A program made the position numbers and the translations under genes. A stretch of DNA of 64,000 nucleotides from Rhizobium esperanzae (GTDB lineage Bacteria > Pseudomonadota > Alphaproteobacteria > Rhizobiales > Rhizobiaceae): NCBI RefSeq assembly GCF_014197615.1, contig NZ_JACIFY010000014.1, forward strand, positions 62,001-126,000, in the 5' to 3' direction. This document shows, one piece after another, positions 37,269 to 45,378 of this stretch. The first letter of the stretch is position 1, and every line of letters starts with the position of its first letter. Below the pieces are notes generated by a model that was given only the letters and a program-made list of their open reading frames with translations, was not told the DNA's origin and ran no database searches.

Positions 37269-38570
37269 TCAATCCTCGATCAGGGGCTTGGCGACAAGCG
37301 TGCCGTAGTTGAAGACACGCAGATAGAGAAGCGACAGCGTCACGCCGATGACGACGAGCACCAACGCCATGGCGGCGCCCAGCCCATATTCGAGATTGCC
37401 GGCATAATTCCTGAGCGCGGTATGATAGGCGGCGAGCGCCCAGACCTCGGTCGAATTACCAGGGCCACCATTGGTGGCGAGCAGGATCTCGTTGAAGGAG
37501 GCGAGCAGCGACAGCGTCTGGTAGCAGGTGACGAAGAGGATCGGCCATCGCATCTGCGGCAGGATGATGTAGCGGATCTGCTGCCAGCGCGAGGCGCCGT
37601 CGACCTCGCTCGCATAGAACTGGCTCTTGGGAATGGCCTTCATCGCCGAAGAGAAAACCAGCATGCCCATCGAGGCGCCGATGAAACCGTTGATCAGCAC
37701 GACGAAGAACCAGGCGTTATAGGCGGTGTCGAGCAGGTAGTTCTTCGGGGGATAGCCGAACTTGCCCATCAGGATGGAGATGAAACCGCTATCCCAGGCG
37801 AGCCATTTCCACAGCAGGACGTAGATGACCACCGGGGTGATGCGCGGCAGGAGCCAGATGCCGCGGAAGATCGAGGCCGGCCCCGGCGGCATGTAATGTG
37901 TCCAGATCGCCAGCAGCAGCGCATAGCCGACATTGAAAAGCGTCAGCACCAGGGCGACGTAGAGCGCGGTATTCAAAAGCACGCGCGCCATGTCGGGCGA
38001 CGTGGCCAGGCGCGAGAAATTGTCGGTCGTCCAGGTCCAGCCGGTATAGGTGGCCGTGGCGACGGTTTCCTTCTGTTCCGGCGTCAGCTTGAGGCCCAGC
38101 GTATCAAGAGCCGAAAACAGCTGTTCCTTGCTGTCGAAGCGTGTGTTGACGACGGAACGGTTGAACTGTTCGGAGATCTGCTTGACGTCGCGCGTCGAAG
38201 GTCTCTCGGAGAGATCCTTGATCATCCGCTCGGCGTCGCGGCGGGTGGCAAAGACCTCGCCCGTATGTTTGGCGCGCAATTCGCCGGCAATCCCCGGCGC
38301 GAGCCCGAGACCCTCCACGGCCTTGAGACCGGCTTCATCGATCGCGTAGCGTGGCTCGGAAATCTCGGCGGCGATGTCGGGCATCGCCGATTTCAGCGTG
38401 ATCAGGGAATTGGGCGCGATCTGGTAGACACCGCCGGAGATGCCGGTCGCGGTCGTCATATTGGTCATCGAGAAAACCGCCGTCAGAACGACCGGCAGCA
38501 GGAAGAACAGGACGATCATGATCGCCGCGGGCGCGATCATCACCAGTCCGAGTGTTCTGGACGATTTCAT
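37269..38570 (-). CDS. CUT1 ABC transporter permease with large periplasmic insertion (MalF-like)
   Basis: A 433-residue permease, well above the usual 290-320. The first membrane segment is at about residues 8-35. It is followed by a mostly hydrophilic stretch of about 150 residues (containing EAGLKAVEGLGLAPG, RRDAERMIKDLSERPS and SALDTLGLKLTPEQKE) before the second hydrophobic segment near 190. The rest is a normal permease with the loop ASEVDGASRWQQIRYIILP and ATNGGPGNSTEVWALAAYH. The insertion occupies the same place as the P2 loop of MalF and may contact the binding protein. Confidence 0.93.
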   Translation of the reverse strand: MKSSRTLGLVMIAPAAIMIVLFFLLPVVLTAVFSMTNMTTATGISGGVYQIAPNSLITLKSAMPDIAAEISEPRYAIDEAGLKAVEGLGLAPGIAGELRAKHTGEVFATRRDAERMIKDLSERPSTRDVKQISEQFNRSVVNTRFDSKEQLFSALDTLGLKLTPEQKETVATATYTGWTWTTDNFSRLATSPDMARVLLNTALYVALVLTLFNVGYALLLAIWTHYMPPGPASIFRGIWLLPRITPVVIYVLLWKWLAWDSGFISILMGKFGYPPKNYLLDTAYNAWFFVVLINGFIGASMGMLVFSSAMKAIPKSQFYASEVDGASRWQQIRYIILPQMRWPILFVTCYQTLSLLASFNEILLATNGGPGNSTEVWALAAYHTALRNYAGNLEYGLGAAMALVLVVIGVTLSLLYLRVFNYGTLVAKPLIED

Positions 38571-38633
38571 GGCAGCCTCCTCGCGGGACCGGCCGGGCGG
38601 CGGGGTTGCCGCCGCCCGGATGATGCTTCGGTC

Positions 38634-39980
38634 CTAGCGGATGACGATCTTGTCGCCGAGCGTGCTCTTCAGCTCGCTTTCGGCATCATTGACCGCGGCA
38701 TCGACGGCCTTGTCGCCGGTCCAGGATGCCTGAAGGTTCTTCCACATGATGTTCCAGTAGGTGCCGAAATCGGAATTGTTCGGCATCGCATTGGCATGCG
38801 GCAGCAGACGTTCTGTGGCTTCGCGGGTCCAGCGGTCGGCCGAGTAGAAATCGACTTGGGATTCCGCCTCGGAGATGCCGAGATGGGCCGATTTGACCGC
38901 ATGCAGCGCGTTGATGCGCGGCTCGGAGGCGATCGTGATCAGCTGGGCGGCGATGTCGGTCTCTTCCTTGTCGTGACCGGCGGTCAAGAGGTAGACGAGC
39001 GGATGGGTCAGCGTGTTGGCCTTGCCGCCTTCACCGGCCGGGATCAGCGTGAAGATCACGTTGCCGAAGAAGTCCTTGAGTCCTTCCTGGTTGACGAGAC
39101 GGGCATAATGCCAGGTGCCGCCGTCCCAGATGCCGGCCTTGCCGGTGGCGACTTCCTTCCACCACTGGTCGCCCGGCATGCCGATGTGGTTCTTCTTGGT
39201 GACGCCCGATTTAACGGCATCGGCGAAGAACTGGTAGGTGCGGGTCATCGCCGCCTTGTCGAAAACGAGCTTGCCGTTTTCTTCCATCGTGCCGCCGAAG
39301 CTGGTGTAGAACTGCCAGTAGTCGGGGCCGTTGCTGGTGCGTGGATAGAAGCCGTAGCCCGGCTGGACGAGGCCCTTGTCCTGCATCTTCTTGGCGTCTT
39401 CGAGCAGGTTCTTCATGGTGTACTTGCCGTCCTGAACGCTCTGCGGCAGCGCGTCCAGATCGGCGTCGCTATAGCCGATCGCCTTCATATACGGCTTCCA
39501 GAAGAACATGGGGCGGGATTCGGCATCCTGCGGTATGCCGTAGACGGTGCCGTTGTAGGAGGCGATCTGCAGCAGGTTCTCGTAGATGCCGTTGAGCGGC
39601 CAGGAGTCGAGATCGACGTAATCTTCGATCGGAACGATGAGGCCGGCCTGCGACCAGGGCGCGATGTCTTCATGACCGCTGACGACGATATTGGGCGCGG
39701 TCTTGGCTTCCGCAGCCAGCGTCAGCGCCTGCTTGAAGTCCTCCCAGGCGGAATAGGATTTCTTCTCGACGGTGATCTTCAGGTCTTCGCCCTTGAGGGC
39801 CGCCTGGCGCTGCAGCTGCTGGGCCGCGATGTCGATGGCGTCGAGGCGATAGACGTCGTTCGGGCCGGTGCCGCCGGCCCAGACGCTGATGGTAACGTCC
39901 TTGGCGAAGGCGAAAGCGGAGGTCGAGGCCAGGATGGCGGCCGCGATGGTGAGGGATTTCAGTGTCGGCAAAATGGTCAT
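38634..39980 (-). CDS. ABC transporter substrate-binding protein (family 1)
   Basis: A 448-residue periplasmic protein with a Sec signal (MTILPTLKSLTIAAAI ... AFAFA, cleavage about residue 25) and the family-1 fold: ISVWAGGTGPNDVYR, PNIVVSGHEDIAPWSQAGLI, YGIPQDAESRPMFFWK, GKAGIWDGGTWHYARL. The ATG at 39980 was chosen because the signal peptide follows directly; the open frame upstream to 40130 lacks such features. It is the first gene of the seven-gene reverse-strand operon ending at 32793. The presence of a phosphodiesterase and phosphatase suggests a phosphorylated polyol ligand. Confidence 0.92.
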   Translation of the reverse strand: MTILPTLKSLTIAAAILASTSAFAFAKDVTISVWAGGTGPNDVYRLDAIDIAAQQLQRQAALKGEDLKITVEKKSYSAWEDFKQALTLAAEAKTAPNIVVSGHEDIAPWSQAGLIVPIEDYVDLDSWPLNGIYENLLQIASYNGTVYGIPQDAESRPMFFWKPYMKAIGYSDADLDALPQSVQDGKYTMKNLLEDAKKMQDKGLVQPGYGFYPRTSNGPDYWQFYTSFGGTMEENGKLVFDKAAMTRTYQFFADAVKSGVTKKNHIGMPGDQWWKEVATGKAGIWDGGTWHYARLVNQEGLKDFFGNVIFTLIPAGEGGKANTLTHPLVYLLTAGHDKEETDIAAQLITIASEPRINALHAVKSAHLGISEAESQVDFYSADRWTREATERLLPHANAMPNNSDFGTYWNIMWKNLQASWTGDKAVDAAVNDAESELKSTLGDKIVIR

Positions 39981-40114
39981 CTTCTTCGTCTCCCTGGAAG
40001 AGCAGTGTGAAGCCTCTTGGCGGGTCAGCACTGCTGATGATGGCCGCTCCGAAACCCCACGAAAACGTGACGATGTCCGCTCTAGGGGGTTGATGTAACG
40101 GCCGAATGACAAAA

Positions 40115-40130
40115 TTGAGCACGTGTGCAA
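40115..40130. promoter_or_regulatory. imperfect palindrome, candidate LacI-family operator
   Basis: TTGAGCACGTGTGCAA is a 16-bp palindrome with two mismatched pairs and a central CG (CACGTG core). It lies 135 bp before the binding-protein start at 39980 and is the best candidate site for the repressor encoded at 33602-34606. Confidence 0.45.
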
Positions 40131-40563
40131 AATTTATTATGACGATCTTCTCGGCGGGGTCAATGCCGATGAAAGTGCCAGGTTTAGTTGCCGGTAAACA
40201 TCGATGTAGACAGCGCCGGAGCAAGGTCCATCCATCGCGACATAGGGCCGGTTACAATGGCACTGCCGGCCTCACGGGCCGAGTTTCGCTCTTGCCTGTC
40301 TTTCGTCGATCGGCTAATAATTGCCGCCGGAGCAGTTCAACAACGGAGGCGTGCAATGACAGATATTTCCTCGTCCAACGCCTCTTTGGCATAGGCTTCC
40401 GAAGCTCCCTGCCTCGAACCAATCCGAGACCTTTCAAGCTTCACCATCCGAAGACGGCGTCCGTTTCGTACGCAGCGTTTTGGCACGGCGACGTCCGCGC
40501 GACATGGCGCTGCGCTCTTCAAGCTTGAGAGAAGGGCGGTTCAGATTCTGACCGCGATTGATC
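40131..40563. other. stretch without a convincing gene
   Basis: No protein-like frame with family features was found. One 12-codon frame (ATG at about 40356) is preceded by a clear CGGAGGCG ribosome site and ends at a TAG; it may be a leader peptide or a remnant. Otherwise nothing recognisable. Confidence 0.4.
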
Positions 40564-40746
40564 ATGAACAATCAGCACGCCGGCGAGAGCCTGGCGACAT
40601 CCATGAGCGAGCTTTGCTCGCGATTTAGCTTTCGGGAGATTCTCGTCGCAACCATCATTGCCCGGCGGAAACGTCGTCGCATGGTGAACAGCGTGGACTT
40701 CTTTCCAGCATGGCTGCGCCGCGACCTCGCTTTATTACACGAATAG
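40564..40746 (+). CDS. small basic hypothetical protein
   Basis: A 60-residue frame starting with ATG at 40564 (or TTG at 40558). Its C-terminal half is strongly basic (IIARRKRRRMVN) followed by FFPAWLRRDLALLHE, which resembles the layout of short DUF1127-like rhizobial proteins, without a secure match. The ribosome site is weak. Two strong hairpins follow at 40776-40835. It could be a real small gene or chance coding. Confidence 0.4.
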   Translation: MNNQHAGESLATSMSELCSRFSFREILVATIIARRKRRRMVNSVDFFPAWLRRDLALLHE

Positions 40747-40775
40747 ATCGGCTTCCTCGCCGCTGTTGGCAATAT

Positions 40776-40835
40776 CCGGCCGGGGTGGTTTCAAGGTGAA
40801 ATCATCCCGGCCGGCATCCGCCACGAAGGCGGATG
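40776..40835. terminator. tandem hairpins downstream of small ORF
   Basis: The first hairpin has an 18-bp stem (40776-40793 with 40797-40814, two G-U pairs) and a 3-base loop. The second has an 8-bp stem (40815-40822 with 40828-40835). Neither is followed by a T run. They may be terminators, a structured RNA, or a repeat element. Confidence 0.45.
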
Positions 40836-40981
40836 ATCTCCGATCCTGCCATTGCCGTCGCTCAGCGAACGAGCCACGCTTTGATTGAAATTGCTGGAAC
40901 TTTAAGTTACGGAATGATGCTTGCATTTCGGTATTCATCGCAGTCCGCATCCTCCGATCATCGTTTTTGCACGTCCATCCC

Positions 40982-41440
40982 ATGAGCCTTGAATCCGTCC
41001 GCGCTTTCCTCCGTGTCCACGCGCCCGATATCGAAATCATCGAAACCGCCGAGAGCTCCTCGACGGTGGCGCTTGCCGCCGAAGCCCACGGCGTCGAGCC
41101 CGCGCAAATCGCCAAGACGATCTGTCTGCGGGTCGGCGAGCAGATGATGCTGGTCGTTGCCGGCGGCACGGCGCGGCTCGACAATCGCAAATTCAAGGAC
41201 ACGTTCGGCGCCAAGGGGCGCATGCTCGATGCCGAGGAAGTCGTGGCCGTCACCAGCCATCCGGTCGGCGGCGTCTGCCCCTTCGGACTGCCCTCGCCGC
41301 TGCCGATCTATTGCGACATCTCGCTGAAACGTTTCGATGAAGTCGTGCCGGCGGCCGGCTCGACGAATTCGGCCGTGCGCATCGAAACCGGGCGGCTGGC
41401 CGAGCTGACCGGCGCCAGCTGGGTCGACGTCTGCCAGTAG
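40982..41440 (+). CDS. YbaK/EbsC family aminoacyl-tRNA deacylase-like protein
   Basis: A 152-residue YbaK-fold protein. Proteins of this family remove mischarged amino acids from tRNA (YbaK, ProXp). Seen here are TVALAAEAHGVEPAQIAKTICLRV with the conserved lysine region, RLDNRKFKDTFGAKGRML, and the VGGVCPFGLPSPLPIYCDISL loop typical of the family. It is a stand-alone domain. The ATG at 40982 is preferred over an in-frame TTG five codons earlier. The exact tRNA specificity cannot be stated. Confidence 0.9.
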   Translation: MSLESVRAFLRVHAPDIEIIETAESSSTVALAAEAHGVEPAQIAKTICLRVGEQMMLVVAGGTARLDNRKFKDTFGAKGRMLDAEEVVAVTSHPVGGVCPFGLPSPLPIYCDISLKRFDEVVPAAGSTNSAVRIETGRLAELTGASWVDVCQ

Positions 41441-41537
41441 GCGTGTGGCAGTATTGGAGCCAAAGAACTTCAAACCCGGGAAAGTGTACCTATATGTCTC
41501 CCGACATGCCGTGATTGCGCATGACAGGAGATCATGA

Positions 41538-42545
41538 ATGCCGGGTGCCATTTCGCGTTTTGCCAAGTTTGCGGCCATTGCCGCTCTGACGAGCGCTACC
41601 GTTTTTGCTTCCCTCGACAGTGCCGAGGCGCGCCGGGCCGGCAGCGGCGGTTTCGGAAGCCGCGGTACGCGCACCTTCCAGGCTCCTCCGGTGACCAGCA
41701 CCGCATCTGCACCCGCCGCGCCGATGGAGCGGTCGATGACGCCGCGTCCGCAGACGACGGCACCTGCAGCCGCGCAGCAGCCCTTCGGCGCTCAGCGTCC
41801 TAGTCTCTTCGGTGGCTTCGGCCGTTCGATGGTCGGCGGCCTGATTGCCGGCGGCCTCCTCGGCATGCTGCTCGGTCACGGTTTCGGCGGCGGCTTCGGC
41901 TTCCTCGGCATGCTGCTGCAGATCGCTTTGATCGGCGGTGCCGTCATGCTCGCCATGCGTTATTTCGCCAGCCGCCGACAGCCTTCCTATGGCATCGGCG
42001 GTCAGAGCCGATCCTACGCCCAGTCCTACGGCATGTCGCCAGCAGGCAATTCGTCCTTCCAGATCCCGGCGATCGGTTCGGGCGCGGGTTCAGGTTCGTC
42101 CTCGCGCGGCAACCGTCCGAGCGATGAGATCGGGCTGGCGCAGGCCGATCTCGACCAGTTCGAGGAACTGCTGACCGGCGTTCAGACGGCTTACGGTGCC
42201 GAGGATTACGGCACGTTGCGCCGCCTGACGACACCCGAGGCGATGTCCTACCTTGCCGAGGAGCTCGGCGAAAACGCCACCAACGGCGTGCGCAACCGCG
42301 TTTCCGATGTCAAGCTGCTGCAGGGCGATATCGCCGAGGCCTGGCGCGAGGATGGTCAGGACTATGCGACACTCGCCATGCGCTATTCCTCGATCGATGC
42401 GATGGTCGAACGCAACAGCGGCCGCGTCGTTTCCGGCGACGATCGCCACCCGAGCGAAAGCACCGAGGTATGGACCTTCGTGCGCAAGCCGAGCGGCGAC
42501 TGGAAGCTCGCCGCGATCCAGGGCACGGAGCAGCGCGCCGCCTGA
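41538..42545 (+). CDS. Tim44-like domain protein, exported
   Basis: A 335-residue protein with an N-terminal signal sequence (SRFAKFAAIAALTSA ... SAEA). A Gly/Ser/Pro/Ala-rich low-complexity segment follows, then glycine-rich hydrophobic stretches (about residues 95-140) that may span the membrane. The C-terminal Tim44-like domain runs from about residue 200 (DLDQFEELLTGVQTAYGAEDYGTLRRLT ... VWTFVRKPSGDWKLAAIQG). Bacterial Tim44-like proteins are membrane-associated with poorly known roles. It is convergent with the dehydrogenase gene, 20 bp apart. Confidence 0.87.
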   Translation: MPGAISRFAKFAAIAALTSATVFASLDSAEARRAGSGGFGSRGTRTFQAPPVTSTASAPAAPMERSMTPRPQTTAPAAAQQPFGAQRPSLFGGFGRSMVGGLIAGGLLGMLLGHGFGGGFGFLGMLLQIALIGGAVMLAMRYFASRRQPSYGIGGQSRSYAQSYGMSPAGNSSFQIPAIGSGAGSGSSSRGNRPSDEIGLAQADLDQFEELLTGVQTAYGAEDYGTLRRLTTPEAMSYLAEELGENATNGVRNRVSDVKLLQGDIAEAWREDGQDYATLAMRYSSIDAMVERNSGRVVSGDDRHPSESTEVWTFVRKPSGDWKLAAIQGTEQRAA

Positions 42546-42565
42546 GTGGCGTGCCTGCGCGGCAT

Positions 42566-43597
42566 CTAATTCACTGCGACCGGTTTGGAGCGCATGCGGG
42601 AGACCGTCTCGCGCTCCGCCCGCTTGCAGCGCATCGGCGGCAGGCCGCGATCCATCAGGTCCATGTCCTCGAGCACCATGTCGCCCATCTTCTTGAAGGC
42701 GCTGTCGAGCGCCCCGGCCCGATGCGCCGAGCGGATGAAGCCTTTGAGGCTTCGCACCGGATGATCGGGCGGCAGCGGCTCCTCAGGGTAGACGTCGCTT
42801 GCCGCGACGATATGGCCTGACGAAACGGCCGCCATGAGCGCGTCGAAATCGACGACATCGGCGCGGCTGAGCAGGATGAAGGCCGCGCCTTTGCGCATGC
42901 TGGCGAAGGCCTCAGTGCCGAGAAATCCCTTGTTTTCACTGGTGACGGCTGCAACGACGAAGACGAAATCGCTCTTCGTCAGCACATCCTCCAGGCTTGC
43001 CGGCTCGACGCCGTTTTCCTCGAGGATCGAGCGCGGCAGCCAGGGGTCGAAGACCCTGATGCGCGCCTTGAAGCCGGAGAGCAGCCTGCGCAGCGCCTTG
43101 CCGAGATCGCCGAAGCCGACGATACCGATCTCGGAGCCGGCGATCAGCCGCGCAGTCGTATTGCCCTCCCCTCCCCAGAGTTCGCTGCCCTCGCGAAACG
43201 CCACATCCGCATCGACGATGCCGCGCGCCAAGGCCAGCGCGAAGCCGAGACCGATTTCGGCGACCGGCTCGGCAAAGACCTGGCCGGTGGTCACAACATG
43301 AATGCCGCGCTCGAACAGCACGTCATAGGGCATGTTGTTCAAGAGATTGCTTTCGACGTTGAGGATCGAGCGCAGGGCTGGCATTCTCGCCAGCGTTTCC
43401 GCCGTAAGCGGCGGCTGGCCGATGATGTAGCGCGCCCTGCCGAGGACCTCGTCGCCAAGATCGGCGATATTGTCGGGATCTGCCTCGACGATCTCGTATT
43501 TCGCATGCAGTTCGGCGCGCGCCTTGTCGGTGAAGATCAGGTCGAGCGTGCGCGGCTCGGGGGCGCTGATCGCCAGCGGCCGTTCGTTATTCGTCAT
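42566..43597 (-). CDS. D-isomer-specific 2-hydroxyacid dehydrogenase family protein
   Basis: A 343-residue NAD-dependent dehydrogenase of the phosphoglycerate dehydrogenase superfamily. The nucleotide-binding motif is EIGIVGFGDLGKALRRLL with FDPWLP after it. The catalytic region includes LLSRADVVDFDALMAAVSSGHIVAASDVYPEEPLP, and the catalytic histidine is in SAHRAGAL. A C-terminal extension of about 45 residues (MRCKRAERETVSRMRSKPVAVN at the end) is longer than usual. The ATG at 43597 has GGAGGAG before it. The substrate is unknown. Confidence 0.88.
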   Translation of the reverse strand: MTNNERPLAISAPEPRTLDLIFTDKARAELHAKYEIVEADPDNIADLGDEVLGRARYIIGQPPLTAETLARMPALRSILNVESNLLNNMPYDVLFERGIHVVTTGQVFAEPVAEIGLGFALALARGIVDADVAFREGSELWGGEGNTTARLIAGSEIGIVGFGDLGKALRRLLSGFKARIRVFDPWLPRSILEENGVEPASLEDVLTKSDFVFVVAAVTSENKGFLGTEAFASMRKGAAFILLSRADVVDFDALMAAVSSGHIVAASDVYPEEPLPPDHPVRSLKGFIRSAHRAGALDSAFKKMGDMVLEDMDLMDRGLPPMRCKRAERETVSRMRSKPVAVN

Positions 43598-43908
43598 GAA
43601 TGTCTCCTCCAACGCGCGGACGGTTTGTGTCGCCTCGGTCGGACGATTGATAGCCGCTGTGCCGGGTCGTTTCCAGTTCTCGGAAAAGGAATGTGAAGAG
43701 CCGAGGTCGTTCGAAGGGCCGATATTGAGACGGATGCGCTATCGAAAGCGGCATTTGCCTATCACATAAGCAATTGAATTGCCTTGTAATTTATGCATTT
43801 CTCGTTGACCGTACAGGCTCTTTGGACTAGCTTGATGCGCGCGACTTGGAGCCATGCCTTATATTCGGCGGCCGCAGGATATTCAAAAATTTACGAGGGA
43901 ATCGAGCA
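43598..43908. other. divergent intergenic region
   Basis: The 311 bp between the dehydrogenase and HupE-like genes holds a sigma-70-like promoter for the latter at 43805-43833 and AT-rich sequence near 43770-43800. Nothing else is recognised. Confidence 0.5.
43805..43833 (+). promoter_or_regulatory. sigma-70-like promoter for hupE/ureJ gene
   Basis: TTGACC (43805-43810), a 17-base spacer and TAGCTT (43828-43833) match the primary sigma-factor pattern; the coding start is 76 bases downstream. Confidence 0.5.
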
Positions 43909-44508
43909 ATGAAATCAGCACTCAAGAGTGTCCTGCTGGCTTTGGCTGCCGCGGCGCTTCCGGCCGCCGCCTCCGCCCATCCCGCCATCGGCGACGCGGC
44001 CGGTTTCGGCCATGGTTTTGCCCATCCGATATCAGGGCTCGATCATGTCCTCGCCATGGTGATGGTCGGTGTTTTCGCATTCCAGCTCGGCGGTCGCGCC
44101 ACCTGGCTCGTACCGACGACCTTCGTTCTTGTCATGTCGTTCGGCGGTGCCCTCGGCGCTGCCGGCATCGATGTTCCCTTCGTTGAATTGGGCATAGCCC
44201 TTTCCGTCGTCGTCCTCGGCGCTATCGTTGCGCTCGACGTCAAGGCACCCCTCGCAGCAGCGCTCGGCATTGTCGGCCTCGTTGCGATCTTCCACGGTCA
44301 TGCGCATGGCGCCGAAATGCCGGAAAACGCCGCCGGTGCCGCCTATGCTGCCGGTTTCATGATTGCGACCGCGCTGCTGCACGGCGCAGGCCTTGCCCTT
44401 GGTTACATCATCGGCCGCGCCGGTGGGCGCCAGGGCGCCTTCGTGGCGCGTGCGGCCGGCGGGATCGCCGCCATATCGGGTGTCGGCATCCTGGCCGGCT
44501 TGATCTGA
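43909..44508 (+). CDS. HupE/UreJ family membrane protein
   Basis: A 199-residue inner-membrane protein with an N-terminal signal-like segment and about six further hydrophobic segments. The family signature HPISGLDHVLAMVMVGVFA is near residue 42, with further histidines (IFHGHAHGAEMP, TALLHGAGLALG). HupE and UreJ are nickel (or other divalent metal) permeases linked to hydrogenase or urease; neither enzyme is encoded in this window. A clear terminator follows. The ATG at 43909 begins the signal segment. Confidence 0.93.
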   Translation: MKSALKSVLLALAAAALPAAASAHPAIGDAAGFGHGFAHPISGLDHVLAMVMVGVFAFQLGGRATWLVPTTFVLVMSFGGALGAAGIDVPFVELGIALSVVVLGAIVALDVKAPLAAALGIVGLVAIFHGHAHGAEMPENAAGAAYAAGFMIATALLHGAGLALGYIIGRAGGRQGAFVARAAGGIAAISGVGILAGLI

Positions 44509-44562
44509 GCCGCCTCGACCAGCGGCGGCGTGCATAACGCCGCTCATCATCACAGTCAGACC

Positions 44563-44600
44563 AAACGCCCGGCATGCGCGTAGCATTGCCGGGCGTTTTT
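44563..44600 (+). terminator. Rho-independent terminator after hupE/ureJ
   Basis: A 12-bp stem (44563-44574 with 44587-44598, AAACGCCCGGCA and its complement) with a 12-base loop runs into a T run. It separates the HupE gene from the cyd locus. Confidence 0.9.
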
Positions 44601-44627
44601 GCGTCATGGCTGCGAAGTGTTGCTGAA

Positions 44628-44641
44628 TTGATCCAAATCAA
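44628..44641 (+). promoter_or_regulatory. FixK/FnrN anaerobox with class II spacing
   Basis: TTGATCCAAATCAA is a perfect match to the FNR/FixK consensus TTGAT-N4-ATCAA. A TTATAT sequence at 44663-44668 is a fitting -10 element and places the box centre about 41 bases before the expected transcription start. It should activate the regulator and cydDCABX under low oxygen. Confidence 0.85.
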
Positions 44642-44722
44642 ATCCGGCCGTGTCGCCTCCTGTTATATCCAGCCCACGATCGACGAACGGATATCCAAAT
44701 TGACGCAGGGCAGCCTTGCCGA

Positions 44723-44773
44723 TTGTCGGCCGGTCGCGAAATTGGCTATAGTAATTTCAGAAATTACTGAAAT
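44723..44773 (+). promoter_or_regulatory. second promoter with overlapping inverted-repeat operators
   Basis: TTGTCG (44723-44728), an 18-base spacer and TATAGT (44747-44752) form a promoter. AGTAATTTC/GAAATTACT (44750-44768) is a perfect 9-bp inverted repeat around one base, overlapping the -10 element. A second pair, ATTTCAG/CTGAAAT (44754-44773), overlaps it. This is a likely binding site for the GbsR/MarR regulator encoded 17 bases downstream. Confidence 0.7.
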
Positions 44774-44789
44774 CACAGACGCAACGGAA

Positions 44790-45374
44790 ATGACCATGAA
44801 CCTTCCGCCTCTCGTCCAGTCCTTTGTTCTCCATTTCGGCGAAATGGGCTCCCGCTGGGGAATCAACCGCACGGTCGGCCAGATCTATGCCCTGCTCTAC
44901 GTCTCGCCCACGCCGATCTGCGCCGAGGAGATCGCCGATGCGCTCGGCATTTCGCGCTCCAACGTGTCGATGAGCCTGCGCGAACTGCAGGCGTGGAACC
45001 TCGTGCTTCTCAAGCATAAGCCTGACGATCGCCGTGATTTTTTCACCACGCCCGACGATGTCTGGCTCATTTTGCGAACGCTTGCCGAGGAGCGAAAGAA
45101 GCGGGAAGTCGATCCGACGCTGTCGGTCCTGCGCGAGATCCTGATGCAGCGGCCGGCGAGCGATGCCGAACGGCATGCGCAGGCGCGCATGAGCGAGATG
45201 CATACGCTGATCGAACAGCTGACACATTGGTATGAAGACGTAAAACAACTTGAAACGGAAAGGCTTGCAACGCTACTCTCGCTGGGCGCGAAAGTGACCA
45301 AGCTTCTGGAGGCCAAGGACCGGGTCGTCTCGCTCGGCCGCAGCCGCCGGCCGAATCCTGCGAACAAGAGTTAG
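44790..45374 (+). CDS. GbsR/MarR family transcriptional regulator
   Basis: A 194-residue winged-helix regulator. The DNA-binding domain includes TVGQIYALLYVSPTPICAEEIADALGISRSNVSMSLRELQAWNLV and the wing HKPDDRRDFFTTPDD. A coiled C-terminal helical part follows. ATG at 44790 is used; ATG at 44796 is also possible. It ends four bases before cydD, so it belongs to the cyd operon and probably controls it together with itself via the repeats at 44750-44773. The inducing signal is unknown. Confidence 0.9.
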   Translation: MTMNLPPLVQSFVLHFGEMGSRWGINRTVGQIYALLYVSPTPICAEEIADALGISRSNVSMSLRELQAWNLVLLKHKPDDRRDFFTTPDDVWLILRTLAEERKKREVDPTLSVLREILMQRPASDAERHAQARMSEMHTLIEQLTHWYEDVKQLETERLATLLSLGAKVTKLLEAKDRVVSLGRSRRPNPANKS

Positions 45375-45378
45375 AGCC

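Noticed and set aside
37239..40010. 923-codon open frame on the forward strand
   Set aside because: It lies antisense to a permease and binding-protein pair that have clear family motifs. Its composition (Gly, Arg, Asp, Glu rich, no family features) is what high-GC antisense frames produce.
40558..40571. TTGAT-N4-AACAA resembling an FNR box
   Set aside because: It has one mismatch in the half-site, coincides with the start of the small ORF, and has no fitting promoter.
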